Below, piece by piece: positions 1 to 4,902 of a stretch of 9,798 nucleotides of DNA. Every line of letters begins with the position of its first letter. Within the stretch, counting starts at the first letter, position 1. The notes under the pieces are model-generated. The model saw only the letters and a list, made by a program, of their open reading frames with translations, made no database searches and was not told the DNA's origin. The stretch is from Pseudomonadota bacterium (GTDB lineage: Bacteria; Pseudomonadota; Alphaproteobacteria; Rhizobiales; Rhizobiaceae): NCBI GenBank assembly GCA_023387715.1, contig JAEWHQ010000013.1, positions 1-9,798 of the forward strand, in the 5' to 3' direction. The translations under genes and the position numbers were made by a program.

Positions 1-734
1 GTGACTTCCAGCGTTGTGCTCTTGGTGATGGAGGCTTCACCCGGCTCCAGATAGACCTGCACATTGAAGCGTTCGGAGAACTGCTTCAGACGGGCGCAGA
101 AAGCATCAAGCGGATAGTCATCACCGGTAAAGTGGATGCCGCCGCCAAGGCTGACCCATTCTGCACGCTCTAAAAGGGAACCAAATTTTTCTTCTGTCTG
201 GCTCAAAACTTCGTCAAACAGCGCAAAATTATTGTTCTCGCAATTGTTGTGGATCATGAAACCGCTGATACGGTCCATGACCTTTTCAACCTTTGCCACA
301 TCCCATTCGCCAAGGCGGCTGAACGGGCGTGCCGGATCCGCCAGATCAAAGCTTGATGTGCTGACCTGCGGATTGAGGCGTAAACCACGGGTGATGGAGG
401 AGGCTTTGTCGGCAAAGCGTTCCAGCTGGCTGATCGAGTTGAAAATGATCTTGTCGGCGTTTTCGATCACTTCATCAATTTCGTAATCAGCATAAGCCAC
501 GCTATAGGCATGGGTTTCGCCGCCGAATTTCTCACGACCAAGCTTCACTTCATTCAATGATGAGGAGGTGGTGCCGTCCATATACTGGTTCATCAGATCG
601 AACACAGACCATGTGGCAAAGCATTTAAGCGCCAGCAGGGCCTTGGCACCGGACTTTTCGCGCACATAGGCAATCTTTTCCATGTTGCGCAAAAGCTTCG
701 ACTTATCGATCAGGTAATAAGGGGTCTGGATCAT
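1..734 (-). CDS. nspC: Carboxynorspermidine decarboxylase, 3' end cut by window edge
   Basis: PLP enzyme that decarboxylates carboxynorspermidine or carboxyspermidine to the polyamine; cytoplasmic, fold type III, alanine-racemase-like. About 244 residues are visible of a family norm near 365-380. The protein starts MIQTPYYLID; the PLP lysine is K37 in LALKCF, followed by DGTTSS (53-58), the FGGETHAYSV block (70-79), PARPFSRLG (134-142), HNNCEN (162-167), GGGIHFT (197-203) and EPGEA (230-234). These match, in order, what I recall of Vibrio NspC. The C-terminal barrel with the second catalytic cysteine lies outside the window. I chose the ATG at 734 because GGA lies 6 bases upstream; an in-frame ATG at 740 has no usable ribosome site. 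It is the first gene of a leftward transcript. In Rhizobiales the partner carboxynorspermidine synthase is often adjacent, so it may lie just off the left edge (inference). Confidence 0.93.
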   Translation of the reverse strand, partial: MIQTPYYLIDKSKLLRNMEKIAYVREKSGAKALLALKCFATWSVFDLMNQYMDGTTSSSLNEVKLGREKFGGETHAYSVAYADYEIDEVIENADKIIFNSISQLERFADKASSITRGLRLNPQVSTSSFDLADPARPFSRLGEWDVAKVEKVMDRISGFMIHNNCENNNFALFDEVLSQTEEKFGSLLERAEWVSLGGGIHFTGDDYPLDAFCARLKQFSERFNVQVYLEPGEASITKSTTLEV

Positions 735-740
735 GAGCAT

Positions 741-1116
741 TCCATCGGGAAAGAAATGTTAATTGCTGCACTTAGTCTGAAGCTTATAGGAAGCTTGTGA
801 CGTAATTACAAATGTGCAGCCGCTTAATTTGCTTAACGCAATATATATAATGCCCAAGAACCGCAATACTAACCTTTGCAGGGCAGTAATGCGATTTTGA
901 CTTATACAAAAATATTAAGCGCTGCGTTACGTTCTATATAAGCAGTTTTTTCAAATTTCCCAATGTTAATTTTCCAAGAGATATCTTGACAAAGTTTCAT
1001 GTCGGGACTAGTGGCAATTCACATTGCTCTCACTGCTTTTGGCAGTCCGCGACTATTTATTGATATCATTCGCGACAGGGCTTTTATGCCGGCAAAGCTG
1101 GTTTAAAGGACATATT
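741..1116. other. Divergent spacer between nspC and MFS gene
   Basis: AT-rich spacer without a convincing gene; it must hold both divergent promoters. On the plus side a perfect TTGACA lies at 986-991, but the hexamer 17 bases on (TAGTGG) is a poor -10, so the exporter promoter is uncertain. An upstream in-frame ATG at 1024 would add 31 residues to the exporter but lacks a ribosome site. On the nspC side an inverted repeat (765-771 with 814-820) encloses a small AAGCTT hairpin. A direct repeat GCTTAA-ttt-GCTTAA occurs around 822-836. A 5-bp hairpin (ACTGC/GCAGT) lies near 1031-1045 in the exporter leader. Confidence 0.6.
765..820 (-). repeat. Nested inverted repeats in nspC leader
   Basis: GCTGCAC at 765-771 is the exact reverse complement of GTGCAGC at 814-820. 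Between them AAGCTT (780-785) and AAGCTT (791-796) form a second stem around the loop ATAGG, and GTAATTAC (802-809) is self-complementary. If nspC transcription starts above position 820, this would be a branched 5' leader ending about 30 bases before the start codon. The arms are short and one is a HindIII-type palindrome, so chance is possible. I do not recognise a known riboswitch here. Confidence 0.25.
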
Positions 1117-2574
1117 ATGCAAACTCAAGAACAGGCTGGAAGCTGGGGTCAGCTTTTTTCCGGCTCCAATGCAATTCGTACACTCACATTGGTTGGTGGT
1201 GTGGCACTGCATGCCATTAACGTATTTATCTCAACGACAATTTTGCCAACGGTCATTCAGGACATTGGCGGCATTGATTTTTATGCGTGGAACACAACAC
1301 TTTTTGTAGCTGCATCCATTTTAGGCTCTATGATGGCACCGCGCTTGCTGGGGCAGGTGGGGCCGCGCTACGCTTATCTAGTGGCAGCTGTCATTTTTGC
1401 TATTGGCACTACGCTTTGCGCAGTCGCGCCTTCCATGCCGGTCATGTTGTGTGGTCGTAGTGTGCAGGGTTTTGGCGGTGGTTTTTTGCTCGCGCTGTCG
1501 TTCTCAATGGTGCGGCTGGTGTTTGAGCCAAGGCTCTGGACATTCGCTATTGCGCTTATTTCCGGCATGTGGGGCGTTGCTTCTCTGGTGGGGCCTGCCA
1601 TCGGTGGTGTGTTTGCGCAATATGGCCATTGGCGTATGGCATTCGGTTCAATCATTCCGGTCATTGTGCTATTTGGTCTGCTCGCTTTGTTTATCATGCC
1701 GAAAGAAGCAGGCAAAGGCGATAAAACCGGTGGTTTGCCTTGGTCGCAATTGATCCTGTTGACTGCTGCGGTTTTGCTGGTGTCATGGGCAAGTCTCTCG
1801 CCGTCATTTTTCTATAATGCGCTGGGCATTCTGGCGGCAATCGTGTTGTTGGCGGTGACATATGCGATTGAGCGTAAATCGCCCAATCATGTGCTGCCAC
1901 GCGATGCTTTCAATATGAAAAAACTGGCGCCGCTTTATATAACGATGACGCTGCTCAGCTTGATGGTGACATGTAGTGAAGTGTTCATTCCGCTGTTTTT
2001 CCAGACGCTTCATGCGCAAAAACCTTTGATTGCCGGTTATTTGGCGGCTTTGATGGGGTTTGGCTGGACATTAGGCTCGCTTACGACATCAAGCCTTTCA
2101 ACAAGGACAACCAACCGCGTGATTGTGACGGCTCCGTTCATTGGCCTGACCGGTTTGATCGTGCTGGCATTGCTGGTGCCGGGCGGCAGTCAGGGCAGCT
2201 GGCTTGATCTCGCCCCCATGTGCCTCAGCCTCTTTATGGTTGGTTATAGTGTTGGTCTGACATGGCCGCATCTGCTTGCCAATGTTTTGCAGATAACACC
2301 ACAAAACGAGCAGGGCATTGCCTCAGCTTCGCTTACAACCGTTCAGCTGGTCACCACTGCTTTTGGTGCAGCCTTGGCCGGAACCATTGCCAATCTGGCA
2401 GGTCTCAGCAATCCGGGTGGTGCAGGCGGTATTGCCAATGCAGCACTTTGGCTGTTTATCTCACTGATTACACTGCCGGTACTTGCCATTTTCATGACCC
2501 GCATTGTGGTGCGGTTGCGTAAAATACAAGCCCAGAAGCCAGTGGCAGAAGAACCTGTTAAACTGGCTGCTTAA
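1117..2574 (+). CDS. MFS exporter, DHA2-like, 14 predicted membrane segments
   Basis: Major facilitator superfamily permease of 485 residues, inner membrane, probably a proton-driven exporter of drugs or metabolites; the substrate cannot be read from sequence. By eye there are about 14 hydrophobic segments, including an extra central pair at roughly 211-229 and 232-250, as in the 14-TM drug:H+ antiporters. The antiporter motif C is clear: G153 followed by GPAIGG at 159-164. The loop 2-3 motif A region (LLGQVGPRYAYL, 77-88) lacks the usual Asp. The C-terminal tail is short and Lys/Glu-rich. The ATG at 1117 is chosen because AAAGGA ends about 6 bases upstream; the longer reading from 1024 has no such site. 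It is convergent with the regulator at 2571, sharing the stop palindrome TTAA. Local regulation by that regulator is possible but unproven. Confidence 0.88.
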   Translation: MQTQEQAGSWGQLFSGSNAIRTLTLVGGVALHAINVFISTTILPTVIQDIGGIDFYAWNTTLFVAASILGSMMAPRLLGQVGPRYAYLVAAVIFAIGTTLCAVAPSMPVMLCGRSVQGFGGGFLLALSFSMVRLVFEPRLWTFAIALISGMWGVASLVGPAIGGVFAQYGHWRMAFGSIIPVIVLFGLLALFIMPKEAGKGDKTGGLPWSQLILLTAAVLLVSWASLSPSFFYNALGILAAIVLLAVTYAIERKSPNHVLPRDAFNMKKLAPLYITMTLLSLMVTCSEVFIPLFFQTLHAQKPLIAGYLAALMGFGWTLGSLTTSSLSTRTTNRVIVTAPFIGLTGLIVLALLVPGGSQGSWLDLAPMCLSLFMVGYSVGLTWPHLLANVLQITPQNEQGIASASLTTVQLVTTAFGAALAGTIANLAGLSNPGGAGGIANAALWLFISLITLPVLAIFMTRIVVRLRKIQAQKPVAEEPVKLAA

Positions 2575-3242
2575 TGGGCTTCCAGACGCTGTATCGAATA
2601 GGTGCAGCGTCTGTCCCCTGAGAGGATATATTCCTCGCGTTCAACCTTCACATCGGTGCCCAGCAATTCACGGAAAATGCTGAGTTCAGCACGGCAAAAG
2701 CCCTGACAAGCAGTTGCGGCAGCACAAATCGGACAGTGATTCTCGATAAACAGAAGCTTGCCGTTTTTATCGATTTCCACTTCCGCCATATAACCTTCTG
2801 CGGTGCGCAGTTCCGCTAATTTCTCTACACGTTCGGTTAGATTTGTCGTTTGGTTCATCGCAGCATGATATGTCTCGCGGGTTTGGCTTTCACGCGCACC
2901 AATCAGTGTATCAAGTGCTTCTTGCCCTAATAAATCACGCACCGAGCTTAAAAGCTGGACGGTTAATTGGGCATGCGTATCGGGAAATCTGGCATGACCG
3001 TGCGGGGTTAAATCCCAGTATTGCGAGGGTCTGCCCACGCCGCGGCTTTGCGAATAGGAGGCAACTAGACCTTCTTCATTGAGCCTTACCAATTGCTGGC
3101 GCACTGCTTCGCCGGTGATGCCCAGTTTTTTGCCCAACACCGCAGCCGTATTAGCGCCGTGCATTTTCAGCAGCATCAAAATACGCTGCCCGGGTGAACG
3201 TGCTAAGATAGTTTCGGAATTTAGCAGGTCATTTCTTGACAT
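2571..3242 (-). CDS. SufR-like winged-helix regulator with cysteine cluster
   Basis: DNA-binding regulator of 223 residues, in the family annotated as SufR/DeoR-like or ArsR-type helix-turn-helix proteins. The N-terminal part (about 20-80) is a winged helix: recognition region AAVLGKKLGITGEAVRQQL (33-51) and wing GVGRPSQYWDLT (68-79). A linker and helical segment follow (85-148), then a C-terminal sensor domain with Cys at 170, 173, 179, 183 and 213 in the context HCPIC, ACQGFC and RRC. C170 and C183 are separated by 12 residues, as in the Fe-S ligand spacing of cyanobacterial SufR; the position where a third SufR cysteine would fall is Asp197, while C173 and C179 are extra. The ATG at 3242 is chosen over an in-frame TTG at 3248; neither has a good ribosome site. 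It is divergent from fpr, and its stop overlaps the exporter stop by 4 bases. Fe-S or redox sensing is inference. Confidence 0.85.
   Translation of the reverse strand: MSRNDLLNSETILARSPGQRILMLLKMHGANTAAVLGKKLGITGEAVRQQLVRLNEEGLVASYSQSRGVGRPSQYWDLTPHGHARFPDTHAQLTVQLLSSVRDLLGQEALDTLIGARESQTRETYHAAMNQTTNLTERVEKLAELRTAEGYMAEVEIDKNGKLLFIENHCPICAAATACQGFCRAELSIFRELLGTDVKVEREEYILSGDRRCTYSIQRLEAH
2583..2613. repeat. Perfect 9-bp inverted repeat past MFS stop
   Basis: CAGACGCTG at 2583-2591 and CAGCGTCTG at 2605-2613 are exact reverse complements around a 13-base loop. The repeat starts 8 bases after the exporter stop and lies wholly within the last codons of the convergent regulator, including Cys213. 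No T-run follows on the plus strand, so it is not a classical intrinsic terminator. It could protect the exporter mRNA 3' end or halt polymerase with Rho. The structure is seen; the role is inferred. Confidence 0.45.
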
Positions 3243-3278
3243 CTTCAACGCAATCTATTTTAAAAAGACATTCCTTGT

Positions 3279-3307
3279 AAAATAAACGATTGATGTTAAG
3301 GGCGCAA
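3279..3307 (-). promoter_or_regulatory. Candidate promoter of SufR-like regulator
   Basis: Read on the minus strand, TTGCGC (3302-3307) and TATTTT (3279-3284) are separated by exactly 17 bases. Transcription would start near 3272, giving a leader of about 30 bases to the ATG at 3242. An AAGGAA at 3271-3276 lies too far from the start codon to serve as its ribosome site. The match is moderate, from eye only. Confidence 0.35.
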
Positions 3308-3360
3308 GCCGGAAGGAAAAAGAATACGACAGTGAAGTGGTGACAGGCAGCTTTCATCCA

Positions 3361-3546
3361 TTATCGGCATAAGCATAAAGGCTTGATGTCTGCGCTGATA
3401 AAGATTATTTCGGCATCAGACATTATCCCGGATTGGTAATGGCGCTGAAGTTCATCGATGGTTCGAACAAGCGCATCGAGATTGCCGGAGCGCAATAGCT
3501 CGCATGTTTTGGACACTGTCTGCGGACTTAAATTTAAGCTCTGTTT
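3361..3546 (-). pseudogene. Orphan open frame or gene remnant upstream of fpr
   Basis: An uninterrupted minus-strand frame of 61 codons ending in TAA. Residues 8-41 read like a real helical protein, for example PQTVSKTCELLRSG and LDALVRTIDELQRHYQSG, and the codons (CGC, GGC, CTC, GAT, GCG) resemble those of neighbouring genes. There is no ATG near its beginning; the earliest plausible start is a GTG at 3516 (51 residues) with no ribosome site. A second frame starting MKTELKFKSADSVQN runs in from the same side and would join after a frameshift near 3495, so a decayed small gene is one reading. The complementary plus strand is also open for 38 codons, which weakens the case. I do not recognise the family. 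Confidence 0.22.
3386..3423. repeat. 7-bp inverted repeat ATGTCTG/CAGACAT
   Basis: ATGTCTG at 3386-3392 and CAGACAT at 3417-3423 are exact reverse complements separated by 24 bases, in the spacer between the regulator and fpr. It could be a pair of half sites for a DNA-binding protein or a chance repeat; it overlaps the orphan open frame. Confidence 0.2.
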
Positions 3547-3576
3547 TCATCTTGCATGAAACAGTGCTTATTTTTT
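3536..3576 (+). promoter_or_regulatory. Long palindrome plus T-run ahead of fpr
   Basis: AAGCTCTGTTTTCAT (3536-3550) pairs with ATGAAACAGTGCTT (3556-3569) around the loop CTTGC, giving 13 base pairs with one T-T mismatch (3540/3565) and one bulged T. ATTTTTT follows at 3570-3576. On the plus strand this has the shape of an intrinsic terminator or attenuator, about 77 bases before the fpr ATG, although the stem is AT-rich. As double-stranded DNA it also looks like an operator. Which role applies depends on where fpr transcription starts, which I cannot fix. Confidence 0.4.
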
Positions 3577-3652
3577 GAATATTTCGTCTGCCTGACGGGG
3601 TTCCCAAGCCCTCAGGTATCAATCTGGTAGCAAAGCAGAGACACATTCCATT

Positions 3653-4426
3653 ATGAGCAATTTCAATCAGGAAACCGTCCTTGAAGTTCACCACTGGACA
3701 GACCGGTTGTTTTCTTTCCGCACCACGCGTGATCAGGGTTTCCGTTTTCAAAGCGGCCAGTTCATTATGATCGGCCTTGAGGTCGAGGGCAAACCACTGC
3801 TGCGCGCTTATTCTATCGCCAGTAGTATTTATGATGAGCAGATGGAGTTTTTCTCCATCAAAGTGCCAAATGGTCCGCTGACATCACGCTTGCAGCATTT
3901 GCAGGTGGGCGACAAGATTCTGGCCGGTAAAAAGCCGGTCGGCACATTGCTTTATGACAATCTTTTGCCGGGTGAAAACCTGTGGCTGTTGTCCACCGGC
4001 ACCGGCCTTGCACCGTTTCTTTCGATCATCCGTGATCTGGAAGTTTACGAGCGCTACAATAAGGTCATTCTGGTGCATGGTGTGCGCGAAGTGGCAGAAT
4101 TGGCATATAAAGATTTCATCACCCAAGAATTGCCGGTAGACGAGTTCTTAGGCGAAATGGTGCGTGAAAAACTGATTTACTACCCGACTGTCACTCGTGA
4201 AGCTTATGAAAATCAGGGTCGTATGACTGATCTGATCCGTTCAGGTAAATTGTTCACCGACATCAATATGCCGGCCTTTGATAAAGAAAAAGACCGTATG
4301 ATGCTGTGCGGCAGCCCTGAAATGCTTGCGGAAATGCGCGAGATTTTGGAAGGTCAGGGTCTGGAAGAAGGCAGTCAAAGCTCTGCCGGTCACTTTGTGA
4401 TCGAAAAGGCTTTCGTCGAGAAGTAA
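3653..4426 (+). CDS. fpr: Ferredoxin/flavodoxin-NADP(+) reductase
   Basis: FAD flavoenzyme that moves electrons between NADPH and ferredoxin or flavodoxin, EC 1.18.1.2 class, cytoplasmic. At 257 residues it has the usual bacterial length. The FAD domain carries RAYS (51-54) for the flavin and the KVPNGPLTSRL block (70-80). The NADP domain carries STGTGLAPF (114-122), VHGVR (141-145) and LCGSPEM (218-224). It ends AFVEK (253-257), the C-terminal extension of the bacterial type (as in Rhodobacter and Azotobacter Fpr) in place of the plant-type terminal Tyr. The ATG at 3653 gives the expected N-terminus; the ribosome site is weak (GAG about 12 bases upstream). It is divergent from the SufR-like regulator and followed by a strong terminator, so probably monocistronic. 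Such enzymes serve oxidative-stress defence and Fe-S cluster supply. Confidence 0.95.
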   Translation: MSNFNQETVLEVHHWTDRLFSFRTTRDQGFRFQSGQFIMIGLEVEGKPLLRAYSIASSIYDEQMEFFSIKVPNGPLTSRLQHLQVGDKILAGKKPVGTLLYDNLLPGENLWLLSTGTGLAPFLSIIRDLEVYERYNKVILVHGVREVAELAYKDFITQELPVDEFLGEMVREKLIYYPTVTREAYENQGRMTDLIRSGKLFTDINMPAFDKEKDRMMLCGSPEMLAEMREILEGQGLEEGSQSSAGHFVIEKAFVEK

Positions 4427-4449
4427 GCTTTTCGTCATTCTCAATGATC

Positions 4450-4488
4450 AAACACCCCTGTTTTACTCAAAACAGGGGTGTTTTTATT
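4450..4488 (+). terminator. Intrinsic terminator of fpr, possibly bidirectional
   Basis: A perfect 15-bp stem, 4450-4464 with 4469-4483, holds CACCCCTG/CAGGGGTG at its core, a 4-base ACTC loop, and TTTTTATT running off the plus strand. It lies 23 bases after the fpr stop and just before the convergent tautomerase stop. The stem also ends in TTT when read on the minus strand, so it may serve both genes, more weakly for the tautomerase. Confidence 0.92.
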
Positions 4489-4494
4489 GGGCAA

Positions 4495-4680
4495 TTATTT
4501 TTTGGAGTAAGGCACACCGCCGACAATCCAGTCTGATTTTTCCACCTCATCAAAAATGATGGTGATGCCTTCCGGTTTATTGTTCCAGACCCGCTCGAAA
4601 CATTCAGTTATTTCTTGTGCGAGTTGTTGTTTTTTCTCGTCACTACGACCCGGAAACATGGAAATTCTGACCAGCGGCAT
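4495..4680 (-). CDS. 4-oxalocrotonate tautomerase-family protein
   Basis: A 61-residue member of the tautomerase superfamily, which forms small oligomers and uses the N-terminal proline as a base after Met removal. Pro follows the initiator Met (MPLVRISMFPGRS). Numbering from that Pro, Arg11 is present in GRS, and the C-terminal hairpin reads DWIVGG, with Trp at position 50 where 4-OT has Phe. Position 39, Arg in classical 4-OT, is Thr (GITIIF), so turnover of 2-hydroxymuconate is doubtful and the real substrate unknown. The ATG at 4680 has AGGAG 6 bases upstream. No aromatic meta-cleavage genes are nearby. It has its own promoter (4726-4754) and converges on fpr. Confidence 0.85.
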   Translation of the reverse strand: MPLVRISMFPGRSDEKKQQLAQEITECFERVWNNKPEGITIIFDEVEKSDWIVGGVPYSKK

Positions 4681-4725
4681 AATGCACTCCTGCTTGGTAT
4701 TGGTTGTTTTATGATGCAGATAAAT

Positions 4726-4754
4726 ATTATTCTAATGCTTTATTAGCATGACAA
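4726..4754 (-). promoter_or_regulatory. Promoter of the tautomerase gene
   Basis: On the minus strand TTGTCA (4749-4754) and AATAAT (4726-4731) are spaced by exactly 17 bases, a good sigma-70-type match, about 45 bases before the start codon. The spacer holds a small palindrome, ATGCT-TTATT-AGCAT (4735-4749), which could bind a repressor (inference). Confidence 0.5.
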
Positions 4755-4787
4755 AATTTGAACGCGGTGTTGATTATCTTAATAGCT

Positions 4788-4845
4788 CTGATAACGGTTA
4801 GGTTCTGAACATTTATCAGTCCTTTGATGAACATTTTTTTATAAT
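4788..4845 (+). promoter_or_regulatory. Inverted repeat and -10 candidate before MATE gene
   Basis: CTGATAA (4788-4794) and TTATCAG (4813-4819) are exact reverse complements around 18 bases that include the palindrome GTTC-T-GAAC. A perfect TATAAT lies downstream at 4840-4845, about 58 bases before the MATE ATG. No good -35 stands 16-18 bases upstream of the TATAAT, so an activator bound at the inverted repeat would make sense, but that is inference. Confidence 0.3.
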
Positions 4846-4902
4846 GGCATTGCTCACCTGTAAATCGCACTTAAGTGAGGTACAGTGCCGGAGGCTGTCT
4901 GC

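Larger units (their letters stand above)
3243..3652. other. Divergent spacer between SufR-like regulator and fpr
   Basis: A 410-base spacer, unusually long for such a pair. It holds a plausible regulator promoter (3279-3307), an inverted repeat ATGTCTG/CAGACAT (3386-3392 and 3417-3423), an orphan open frame on the minus strand (3361-3546), and a long imperfect palindrome followed by a T-run (3536-3576). I see no strong promoter for fpr: TTGGAC at 3509-3514 has only weak -10 matches near 3531-3537, and TTGCAT at 3552-3557 lies in the palindrome. Confidence 0.6.

Noticed and set aside
136..486. 116-residue plus-strand open frame
   Set aside because: Antisense to nspC, which carries its conserved motifs throughout this stretch.
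897..902. TTGACT as a -35 for the exporter
   Set aside because: No acceptable -10 stands 15-19 bases downstream; the TATATA near 936 is too far away.
1024..1116. Longer N-terminus of the MFS exporter from ATG 1024
   Set aside because: No ribosome site, an odd extra hydrophobic segment, and an AAAGGA-led ATG at 1117 giving a family-like start.
3452..3751. 99-residue minus-strand open frame across the fpr start
   Set aside because: Its first third is antisense to the fpr N-terminus and the rest has no recognisable domain. The MKTELKF segment is mentioned only as a possible part of a gene remnant.
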